From Bacillota bacterium (GTDB lineage Bacteria; Bacillota; Clostridia; Acetivibrionales; DTU013), in NCBI GenBank assembly GCA_023411645.1, contig JAEYON010000091.1, positions 1-17,770 of the forward strand: a stretch of DNA of 17,770 nt, read 5' to 3'. Below the pieces are notes generated by a model. That model worked only from the letters and a program-made list of their open reading frames with translations. It was not told the origin of the DNA and made no database searches. Positions within the stretch are counted from its first letter, which is position 1. Each line of letters starts with the position of its first letter. Below are positions 1-4,494 of the stretch, piece by piece. The translations under genes were made by a program, and so were the position numbers.

Positions 1-40
1 CAGTAGATAAAGCGTCAGATCAAAAGGAGGAATAAATATA

Positions 41-66
41 AGCCCTCGGGAGTTATCCTGGGGGCT
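41..66. terminator. Intergenic terminator-type hairpin
   Basis: An 11-bp stem (41-51 with 56-66, including two G-T pairs) closes a GTTA loop. On the plus strand it is followed by TTTAATCTTT. It sits downstream of the minus-strand gene ending at 89 and could also end a plus-strand gene lying left of the window. An AAAGGAGG sequence at 23-30 has no reading frame behind it. Confidence 0.6.
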
Positions 67-88
67 TTAATCTTTAGCCTGGTAGCGG

Positions 89-328
89 CTAAAGTTGAAA
101 TTGATATCCACAATCCTGACAAACAGCGTGAGATTTTACTTTTGTTCTAACCTTTTTCCCTCCGCCGAACAACTTAAGGAATAGCATAGGAATGGTAAAG
201 AATAGCCACATAATTGGTTCTAGCCACCAGCCAATGAATAACCAATATAGACATCCTTTTTTCTTCGTACTAACATGCGCCACTGCTTGGACATTCACAT
301 TGGTACTGCCACACCTCTTGCAAACCAT
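89..328 (-). CDS. Small zinc-ribbon membrane protein
   Basis: This 79-residue protein of unknown function has a split zinc ribbon. One CxxC pair lies at the N-terminus (C3, C6, in CKRCGS) and a second at the C-terminus (C70, C73, in CQDCGY). Between them is a strongly hydrophobic, tryptophan-rich stretch (about residues 25-56) able to form one or two membrane segments, followed by a basic GGGKK segment. The two cysteine pairs probably come together on the cytoplasmic side to bind one zinc ion. The start is supported by AAAGGATG upstream and by a good sigma-A promoter giving a very short leader. The stop codon lies inside an 8-bp inverted repeat (72-79 with 87-94), just before the terminator hairpin at 41-66. 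The layout is that of a single-gene transcription unit. Proteins of this shape occur in Clostridia as accessory genes, but no function can be given. Confidence 0.7.
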   Translation of the reverse strand: MVCKRCGSTNVNVQAVAHVSTKKKGCLYWLFIGWWLEPIMWLFFTIPMLFLKLFGGGKKVRTKVKSHAVCQDCGYQFQL

Positions 329-351
329 TTCAACACATCCTTTTTATTTAC

Positions 352-380
352 ATCATATAACATAATTTTACATTATGCAA
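352..380 (-). promoter_or_regulatory. Sigma-A promoter for the zinc-ribbon gene
   Basis: On the minus strand, TTGCAT (375-380) and TATGAT (352-357) are separated by 17 nt. The predicted transcript starts near 345, about 17 nt before the start codon at 328. Confidence 0.65.
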
Positions 381-392
381 CTATGAGATATA

Positions 393-587
393 TCAATCAG
401 GAGTAATTCTGATGGCTTTATATATTTGTCTTTTTTCAGTACTCTTCATTTTTTCTTCTTTCAAATTTATTCTATCGGGGATTTTGTCAATATCGCAAAT
501 TAGCCTTTGGATTATATTGCCATTGTACTCAGAACGTATTAATACTTGCCCTTCTGAAACGTATTCCATCATTCTACATGCAGACAT
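393..587 (-). CDS. Small hypothetical protein
   Basis: The frame stays open back to a TTG at 638, but that start has no ribosome site. ATG at 585-587 is preceded by AAAGGGG with about 10 nt spacing and is chosen here, giving 64 residues beginning MSACRMMEYV. The protein has no membrane segment. The N-terminal half looks like a small mixed alpha/beta fold, and the C-terminal half is lysine- and arginine-rich. I do not recognise the family. It is divergent from the Cro/CI-type regulator at 746-961, with a 21-bp operator-like palindrome between them, so the two genes may form one regulated pair (for example regulator and effector). That is inference from arrangement only. Codon use is AT-rich, like the neighbouring accessory genes. 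Confidence 0.5.
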   Translation of the reverse strand: MSACRMMEYVSEGQVLIRSEYNGNIIQRLICDIDKIPDRINLKEEKMKSTEKRQIYKAIRITPD

Positions 588-668
588 ACTATCGTAACCC
601 CTTTCAATTAATTTACATATATAGTCTATATTACACAATGAAATTTAACAATAAGCACATATAACTAA

Positions 669-689
669 ATAGTGCACATAATGCACTAT
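669..689. promoter_or_regulatory. Operator-like palindrome between divergent genes
   Basis: Arms ATAGTGCA (669-676) and TGCACTAT (682-689) form a perfect 8-bp inverted repeat around a 5-nt centre (CATAA). Its position just upstream of the promoter of the regulator at 746 and about 80 bp upstream of the divergent small gene suits an operator bound by that regulator. Confidence 0.5.
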
Positions 690-711
690 ATGCCTCAAAT
701 ATTTAACTGGA

Positions 712-720
712 TGGTATAAT
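712..720 (+). promoter_or_regulatory. Extended -10 promoter for the Cro/CI-type regulator
   Basis: TGG-TATAAT matches an extended -10 (TGnTATAAT). No good -35 is present at 17 nt (GCCTCA at 692-697), which fits an extended -10 promoter. The start codon at 746 lies about 19 nt after the expected transcription start. Confidence 0.55.
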
Positions 721-745
721 TTATCAGCGAATGGAGGCATGATAT

Positions 746-961
746 ATGGCAATAAGAATACGCTTATCAAGAGTACTCGGAGAGGAAAGAATGTCTCAAA
801 AAGAGTTATCCGAAATAACAGGCTTAAATCATAAATCTATAGGCGCATTGTACAATGAAATGTTAGAGAGAGTAAGTTTAGAACATCTTAATAAAATATG
901 CAAAGCACTAAAGCGTCCCATTGGTGATATTCTAGAGTATGTCCCTGATGAAGATATTTAA
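746..961 (+). CDS. Small Cro/CI-family (XRE) transcriptional regulator
   Basis: The 71-residue protein is essentially one helix-turn-helix domain of the Cro/C1 type (HTH_26-like). The segment SQKELSEITGLNHKSIGALY (about residues 17-36) gives helices 2 and 3, and LEHLNKICKALKRPIGDILEY is the usual closing part (dimer/packing helices). There is no sensor domain. GGAGG at 733-737, 8 nt before ATG, fixes the start. Such one-domain regulators usually repress their own promoter. The 21-bp palindrome at 669-689 upstream is the obvious candidate site, and the divergent gene at 393-587 the likely second target. The gene ends in an acidic tail (PDEDI) and is followed by a terminator at 1054-1080. Similar proteins occur on mobile elements and in plain chromosomes. 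No integrase or other element gene is visible here. Confidence 0.8.
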   Translation: MAIRIRLSRVLGEERMSQKELSEITGLNHKSIGALYNEMLERVSLEHLNKICKALKRPIGDILEYVPDEDI

Positions 962-1016
962 ATCTTATTTTCTACCTTGAGATGATGCTCTTTAATATTC
1001 CTATTCCAGAATAATG

Positions 1017-1036
1017 GGTGTCGCTCCTTCGGCACC
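1017..1036 (+). other. Unassigned GC-rich hairpin
   Basis: GGTGTCG (1017-1023) pairs with CGGCACC (1030-1036), including one G-T pair, around a CTCCTT loop. It is much more GC-rich than the surrounding spacer and has no T-tract, so it is not a terminator by itself. The loop CTCCTT is complementary to a Shine-Dalgarno sequence. Function unknown. Confidence 0.3.
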
Positions 1037-1053
1037 AGACTTTGATACAATAG

Positions 1054-1080
1054 AAGCCACCTATCATGGGTGGCTTTTGT
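1054..1080 (+). terminator. Terminator of the Cro/CI-type regulator
   Basis: AAGCCACC (1054-1061) pairs with GGTGGCTT (1069-1076) around TATCATG, followed by TTTGTTGCGTTTT. This is a typical intrinsic terminator about 90 nt after the stop at 961. Confidence 0.75.
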
Positions 1081-1098
1081 TGCGTTTTCTCATTCATA

Positions 1099-1126
1099 TT
1101 GACATTTTGGATTTAATGCATATACT
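1099..1126 (+). promoter_or_regulatory. Sigma-A promoter of arsR
   Basis: TTGACA (1099-1104) and TATACT (1121-1126) are separated by 16 nt. The expected transcript start (about 1132) falls at the left edge of the 16-nt box at 1134-1149, so a bound repressor would block initiation. The spacer also holds a partial copy of the box (CATTTTGGATTT). Confidence 0.65.
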
Positions 1127-1133
1127 ATAACAT

Positions 1134-1149
1134 ATCAAGTATTTTGGAT
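1134..1149. promoter_or_regulatory. Candidate ArsR operator, copy 1
   Basis: ATCAAGTATTTTGGAT, an imperfect inverted repeat (ATC...GAT ends), is found here at the arsR transcription start. It is repeated exactly at 1517-1532 in front of the arsP-like gene. Two identical 16-mers only at these two positions point to binding by the encoded ArsR. Confidence 0.6.
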
Positions 1150-1162
1150 TTGAGGTGAGAAC

Positions 1163-1474
1163 ATAGTAACCACATATGATGACCAAGTAAATGTATTCAA
1201 AGCCTTTTGCGATGAAAAGCGACTGCGTATCCTAGAGTTACTTCGAAGCGGTGAAAAATGTGCCTGTGTGCTGATAGAACAGCTTGATATGCCACAGTCT
1301 TCGCTTTCATATCACATGAAAGTTCTCTGTGAGTCTGGGATCGTGGACAGCAGGTCAGAGGGCAAATGGACGTATTATAAAATAAGCGATAAGGGTGGCG
1401 GAGAAGCTGTGTCTCTTTTGAGGGCGCTCATCACACCAAATACAACGACTGAAGAAAGTATTTGTTGTCTGTAA
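1163..1474 (+). CDS. arsR: ArsR/SmtB-family metalloregulator with ATA in place of the start codon
   Basis: The protein is a winged-helix ArsR-type repressor. The reading frame, open from 1154, encodes a complete N-terminal part (VFKAFCDEKRLRILELLRSG), the metal-site helix with C33-A-C35 (EKCACVL, compare ELCVCDL of classical ArsR), the recognition helix SSLSYHMKVLCESGIV and the wing SRSEGKWTYYKI. It ends with a second cysteine pair (C101-C102, in ICCL). The frame has no ATG, GTG or TTG before GTG 1268, which would remove the first 35 residues including the first cysteines. GAGGTG at 1153-1158 lies 4 nt before ATA 1163, where close relatives would have Met followed by Val-Thr. I therefore take ATA as the ancestral start position. 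Either AUA initiates weakly, or translation is lost and the gene is a start-codon pseudogene. The likely inducer is a trivalent arsenical, judging from the permease next door. Confidence 0.7.
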   Translation: MVTTYDDQVNVFKAFCDEKRLRILELLRSGEKCACVLIEQLDMPQSSLSYHMKVLCESGIVDSRSEGKWTYYKISDKGGGEAVSLLRALITPNTTTEESICCL

Positions 1475-1510
1475 AAGGCCATTTTTTTATGAAATGGCTT
1501 TTTACAGACA
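1466..1510 (+). terminator. Long-stem terminator between arsR and the permease gene
   Basis: A 19-bp stem (1466-1484 with 1492-1510, one G-T pair) encloses a 7-nt loop. The core is AAAAGGCCATTT opposite AAATGGCTTTTT, giving an A-tract and T-tract on either side, so it could stop transcription in both directions. The left arm begins inside the last codons of arsR and contains its stop. It separates arsR from the permease gene, which has its own operator copy. Confidence 0.75.
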
Positions 1511-1516
1511 CTATAC

Positions 1517-1532
1517 ATCAAGTATTTTGGAT
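1517..1532. promoter_or_regulatory. Candidate ArsR operator, copy 2
   Basis: This is an exact copy of the 16-nt box at 1134-1149, placed between the arsR terminator and the permease start at 1569. The preceding bases (CTATACAT here, CTATAACATAT at copy 1) are also alike. I could not place a confident -35/-10 pair for this promoter. Confidence 0.55.
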
Positions 1533-1568
1533 ATGATTGTCCAATTATGAAAGAGAGGTCTTATCACA

Positions 1569-2582
1569 ATGCAAGTATTACGGTCTATTTGGGACTTTTT
1601 TCAGAATCAAATACTCGGCATGAATTGGCTCAATGATGTGATAGGCAATGGATTATCGGCTTTAGGACTGGATGTAGGTAATCGTTGGGTTGCCAGCGTA
1701 CAGTTTTTTATTTATGATACTATAAAAATAGTGCTTTTGCTTTGTTTCTTAATTTTCATCATTTCTTATATTCAAAGCTATTTTCCGCCGGAAAGGACTA
1801 GAAAAATACTGGGACGCTTTCATGGAATTGGTGCAAATACCGTTGCTGCTTTGCTGGGAACAGTGACGCCATTTTGTTCCTGTTCGTCCATTCCATTATT
1901 TATGGGCTTTACCAGTGCGGGACTACCTTTAGGAGTAACTTTTTCGTTTCTTATTTCTTCTCCTATGGTTGATTTAGGGTCATTAGTTCTCTTGATGAGC
2001 ATTTTTGGAATAGAAGTAGCTATTCTATATGTGGTGCTTGGTCTGGTAATAGCTATTATCGGCGGCACCATCATTGAAAAACTGCATATGGAAAAATACG
2101 TCGAGAGCTTTATTTCCAGAGGAGGAAATGTAGACATTGAAGCTCCTGACCTGACAAGACGTGACCGATTGGTTTTTGCTAAAGAACAGGTAACTGACAC
2201 ATTCAAAAAAGTATTTCCATATATATTAGTGGGTGTCGGAATAGGTGCTGTTATTCATAACTGGATTCCGCAGGAATGGATTGTAAAAGTTTTAGGAACC
2301 GGCAATCCCGTTGCTGTTCCGTTGGCTACGATAATAGGGATTCCCATCTATGCCGACATTTTTGGTACTATTCCGATTGCAGAAGCCCTTCTCGCCAAAG
2401 GGGCGCAACTTGGTGTCGTATTAGCCTTCATGATGGGAGTTACTACACTATCGTTGCCATCAATGATTATGCTTAGTAAAGCCATAAAACCAAAATTGAT
2501 GGCGCTCTTCATTGGGGTTTGTGCTGCAGGTATAATAATTGTAGGGTACTTTTTCAATGTTATTGCACCATTAATTATTTAA
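1569..2582 (+). CDS. arsP: ArsP-like permease (UPF0718/DUF318 family)
   Basis: This 337-residue integral membrane protein has about eight hydrophobic segments in two blocks, separated by a charged cytoplasmic loop (about residues 177-210). The family signature TPFCSCSSIPLFMGF (about 98-112), followed by AGLPLGVTFSFLISSPMVD, is clear. The CxC and adjacent cysteine-serine residues are those implicated in binding trivalent arsenicals in ArsP. The second block repeats the pattern as GNPVAVPLATIIGIPIYADI. ArsP of Campylobacter exports trivalent organoarsenicals such as methylarsenite and roxarsone(III) (established for that protein). Other family members are uncharacterised, so substrate is inferred from family and from the adjacent arsR. 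GAGAGG about 10 nt before ATG 1569 supports the start. The gene has its own copy of the ArsR box and follows a strong terminator, so it is probably transcribed separately from arsR but under the same repressor. Confidence 0.8.
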   Translation: MQVLRSIWDFFQNQILGMNWLNDVIGNGLSALGLDVGNRWVASVQFFIYDTIKIVLLLCFLIFIISYIQSYFPPERTRKILGRFHGIGANTVAALLGTVTPFCSCSSIPLFMGFTSAGLPLGVTFSFLISSPMVDLGSLVLLMSIFGIEVAILYVVLGLVIAIIGGTIIEKLHMEKYVESFISRGGNVDIEAPDLTRRDRLVFAKEQVTDTFKKVFPYILVGVGIGAVIHNWIPQEWIVKVLGTGNPVAVPLATIIGIPIYADIFGTIPIAEALLAKGAQLGVVLAFMMGVTTLSLPSMIMLSKAIKPKLMALFIGVCAAGIIIVGYFFNVIAPLII

Positions 2583-2600
2583 GGTGGGCATTTTAAATAA

Positions 2601-2630
2601 TTGTTTGTCCCTCTAATGATAGGGTATATT
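2601..2630 (+). promoter_or_regulatory. Possible promoter of the hemerythrin gene
   Basis: TTGTTT (2601-2606) and TATATT (2625-2630) are 18 nt apart, about 35 nt before the start at 2664. No terminator is visible between the permease stop (2582) and this gene, so read-through from the permease is also possible. Confidence 0.35.
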
Positions 2631-2663
2631 TTTCTATATATCACAACTTTAGGAGGTACGATC

Positions 2664-3092
2664 ATGTTTTTCAACTGGAAGAATGATTATAGTATTGGTA
2701 TTGATGTGATCGATAAACAACACAGGCATCTTTTGGAGATAGGATCTAGGATCATGATTCTGGCTGACGCAAAGGATGGTTTCGATCATTATGATGAAAT
2801 AATTGAAGTACTTCAGGAGTTGAAAGAATATTCAGTTTACCACTTTAGCTTTGAAGAAGAACTGATGCAGAAATTCGGTTATGAGCATTACGATGCACAC
2901 AAGTTTGAGCATTTTTTTGTCATTAAAAAGATACAGAAATTTGAGCAGGAGGATCTTGATGAAAAGCAGAGCGAGACGATCCTAAAGCTTGCCGGGTTTA
3001 TTTCGGACTGGATCGCAAATCATATCCTGCGTGAAGATATGAAGTATAAGAGCTTTTTTATCAGTAAAGGAGTAAATGATATTTACAATTAA
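2664..3092 (+). CDS. Bacteriohemerythrin
   Basis: The single-domain hemerythrin has 142 residues, the usual length. All ligands of the non-haem di-iron site are present: H20 (DKQH), H60 and E64 (HFSFEE), H79 and H83 (HKFEH), H120 and D125 (HILRED), on a four-helix bundle starting FNWKNDYSIGIDVID. It reversibly binds O2, and in anaerobes it is usually taken as an O2 scavenger, sensor or carrier. The frame is open upstream to TTG 2601, but ATG 2664 has AGGAGG at 2651-2656 with 7 nt spacing and begins exactly where the family begins, so it is chosen. It is cytoplasmic: no signal peptide and no fused signalling domain. It follows the permease by about 80 nt; a functional link to arsenical chemistry, where O2 matters for the oxidation state, is possible but unproven. 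Confidence 0.92.
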   Translation: MFFNWKNDYSIGIDVIDKQHRHLLEIGSRIMILADAKDGFDHYDEIIEVLQELKEYSVYHFSFEEELMQKFGYEHYDAHKFEHFFVIKKIQKFEQEDLDEKQSETILKLAGFISDWIANHILREDMKYKSFFISKGVNDIYN

Positions 3093-3121
3093 AGAATACA
3101 ATTTTTCATTATTTTGTTTTA

Positions 3122-3150
3122 TTGATTCTTAGATTGTGATGATTTATAAT
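3122..3150 (+). promoter_or_regulatory. Sigma-A promoter of the riboswitch-folT unit
   Basis: TTGATT (3122-3127) and a consensus TATAAT (3145-3150) are spaced by exactly 17 nt. The transcript would start near 3157, about 20 nt before the riboswitch. Confidence 0.8.
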
Positions 3151-3175
3151 AGGGTTTAACAAAATATTCAAAAAT

Positions 3176-3276
3176 GACAGAGTAGATTATTGCGCGTTAA
3201 GTGCCAGCCGGACGGGAAGTTGCCGCTGGACGAAAAATCCTTTGGATTTGCGGTGCAACAGTCGCATTCCGCTGTC
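3176..3276 (+). ncRNA. Tetrahydrofolate (THF) riboswitch aptamer
   Basis: The sequence carries the folT-motif core AGUAGAUUAUUGCGCGUUAA (3181-3200), the conserved GGACGGGA segment, and GCGGUGCAAC...GCAUUCCGC at the 3' side. The fold is consistent: P1 GACAG (3176-3180) with CTGTC (3272-3276); P3-type stem CCAGC (3204-3208) with GCTGG (3225-3229); hairpin AAATCC (3235-3240) with GGATTT (3244-3249); and a pseudoknot GTTGC (3219-3223) with GCAAC (3255-3259), as known in this class. It senses reduced folates and normally turns off folate uptake or synthesis genes when folate is plentiful. Its position directly before a FolT-type S component confirms the assignment. Confidence 0.92.
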
Positions 3277-3343
3277 ACATGAGGGCATTTTCTTCCTTCT
3301 GTGACGTGTATATGTCGTTGAGAAGGAAAGGAGGTGCTTTTTT
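3274..3343 (+). promoter_or_regulatory. Expression platform of the THF riboswitch
   Basis: Two mutually exclusive folds can be drawn. The OFF fold is a 16-bp stem with one bulged A (3285-3300 with 3321-3337). It buries the ribosome site AGGAGG (3329-3334) and is followed directly by TTTTTT (3338-3343), so it can act as sequestor, terminator or both. In the ON fold, GTCACA (3274-3279) pairs with TGTGAC (3300-3305), which topologically blocks the long stem. GTC of 3274-3276 is also part of the P1 stem closed by ligand binding, linking folate to the OFF state. Folding is by hand. Confidence 0.75.
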
Positions 3344-3868
3344 ATGAAAAAAGTTTTTATTCTGGTGTGTATGAGTCTTCTGATCAGTATGTATGTTGTG
3401 CTTTCTCACCTTGTTCCTGTGATTCAGATTGATACTTTGCGTGTCAGCTTTGGCTTTGTACCGCTGGCTTTCGGGTCCATGTTTTTTGGCCCGCTGATTG
3501 GCGGTGTTATTGGGGCTATTGGTGATATCGTCGGCATGCTTATTGCTCCAAAGGGACCTTATTTTCCGGGTCTCACGCTGGACGTATTTTTAGCAGGTAT
3601 GATTTATGGGTTATTTCTATATAAAAAGCCCAAGACCATTATACGAATCGCCCTTGCGGTTCTATGTGTTACCGTATTTGTGAACATTGCTCTGAATACG
3701 TATTGGCTGACGATTTTGCTGGGTAAGGGCTATATGGCTCTGCTGCCGGGACGGATCATTAAAAATGCGGTCATGATGCCTGTACAAATATCAATGTTAT
3801 ATCTGATGTGGAGATATGCAGGCAGCCAGATCGAAAAGAATTTTATGTTACGGCCTACGAAAAAGTAA
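3344..3868 (+). CDS. folT: ECF transporter S component, folate-specific
   Basis: The 174-residue membrane protein has about six hydrophobic segments, the size and layout of ECF S components. It docks on the shared EcfA-EcfA'-EcfT energising module (not encoded in this window) and captures a vitamin from outside. FolT-type features include the small-residue helix GPLIGGVIGAIGDIVGMLI (about residues 49-67), the PKGPYFPGLTLD loop, and GRIIKNAVMMPVQ (about 136-148), matching the R-x-x-K segment of FolT proteins. The folate assignment rests mainly on the THF riboswitch directly upstream. The start is preceded by AGGAGG at 3329-3334 with 9 nt spacing, and this site lies within the riboswitch's sequestor. 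A strong terminator follows, so folT is a single-gene unit. Confidence 0.9.
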   Translation: MKKVFILVCMSLLISMYVVLSHLVPVIQIDTLRVSFGFVPLAFGSMFFGPLIGGVIGAIGDIVGMLIAPKGPYFPGLTLDVFLAGMIYGLFLYKKPKTIIRIALAVLCVTVFVNIALNTYWLTILLGKGYMALLPGRIIKNAVMMPVQISMLYLMWRYAGSQIEKNFMLRPTKK

Positions 3869-3871
3869 TAA

Positions 3872-3923
3872 TAAAGGAGCAAGGGGACATATTAAGTGTC
3901 CCTTTGATCCTTTATTGTTTTTA
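3872..3923 (+). terminator. Terminator of folT
   Basis: An 18-bp stem (3872-3889 with 3897-3914, one mismatch and one G-T pair) is followed by TTGTTTTTA. It begins 3 nt after the folT stop. It may also serve the convergent gene that ends at 3947. Confidence 0.85.
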
Positions 3924-3946
3924 TTCGCAGCCAGCTTCGCGGCATT

Positions 3947-4282
3947 TTAACCCATAATATCAATGTTGTAGCCTTTGCCGGCATTATCATCGACATTGGC
4001 ATCAGTGCTATTGAGCGGTTCCTTGAAGCTAAGCTTTAGAAAGTCTTCCTTTAATGCCGGTACAGTTGCCTCATAACCTGTATCTCCTTTGACCATTGGT
4101 ACATCCTGCTCATTTTCCTGATTGCTGCCGTAGGATAGGCTAACAAGTATTTCCGAAGCTCCGTTCTTAGAAAGGATTCCATCGTAACGTATTGTTATCC
4201 TGTCACCAACGGAAGGTGTGGCCGGACTGATTGCCACGCCTTTGTGTACATAATCAAAATTGTGTATTGGTTTCTTTTTCAT
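3947..4282 (-). CDS. Small CBM25/53-like (starch-binding-type) protein lacking tryptophans
   Basis: The 111-residue cytoplasmic-looking protein (no signal peptide) opens with NFDYVHKGVAISPATPSVGD, then ITIRYDGILSKNGASEILVSLSYG and ends GKGYNIDI. This is the pattern of free-standing CBM25/53-like carbohydrate-binding domains of Clostridia, an immunoglobulin-like beta sandwich. In relatives as I recall them, the middle reads like a glycan-binding domain with conserved tryptophans (a W after the G-strand and W-D-N-N-S-G near the end). Here there is no tryptophan at all, and the corresponding end segment reads STDANVDDNAGKGY. Sugar stacking may therefore be lost or altered. AGAGGTGG upstream supports ATG at 4282. 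The gene is convergent with folT and divergent from the sugar nucleotidyltransferase gene at 4495, an association with sugar metabolism that is suggestive only. Confidence 0.65.
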   Translation of the reverse strand: MKKKPIHNFDYVHKGVAISPATPSVGDRITIRYDGILSKNGASEILVSLSYGSNQENEQDVPMVKGDTGYEATVPALKEDFLKLSFKEPLNSTDANVDDNAGKGYNIDIMG

Positions 4283-4494
4283 AATTCCACCTCTTTTATT
4301 TTTGATGGCCGCTTTACATTAGCATGTTTAATTGTCGGAAGTAATATTTTGACCGATCTCTAACATATATATTCCTTCAGAAGAAAACACAAAGCCATTA
4401 TCTGGCATCCTGTATTATTTTTGCACCATCAGCAGAAAGTAATAAAAGATGTAAAGCTGGGTTTCTGCAAAAAAGTATTGAAGGGATGAGATGA

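Noticed and set aside
412..597. Plus-strand 61-codon frame MALYICLFS... opposite the small minus-strand gene
   Set aside because: The opposite frame has a better ribosome site, fits the divergent layout and has ordinary composition; this frame is low-complexity and hydrophobic, as is typical of an antisense shadow.
588..638. TTG start at 636-638 for the small minus-strand gene
   Set aside because: No ribosome site upstream; ATG at 585-587 has AAAGGGG at good spacing.
4381..4475. Possible cyclic-di-GMP riboswitch upstream of the nucleotidyltransferase gene
   Set aside because: CACAAAGCC and GATGTAAAGCTGGGTTTC recall parts of the GEMM motif, but the GGCAAACC strand, the GNRA-capped stem and the GGYCUAA segment are absent, and the 3' part pairs instead with GCAGAAA at 4432-4438, in the wrong order for this class.
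4432..4475. Hairpin GCAGAAA/TTTCTGC before the nucleotidyltransferase gene as a terminator
   Set aside because: The loop is 23 nt and the stem is followed by an A-run, not a T-run.
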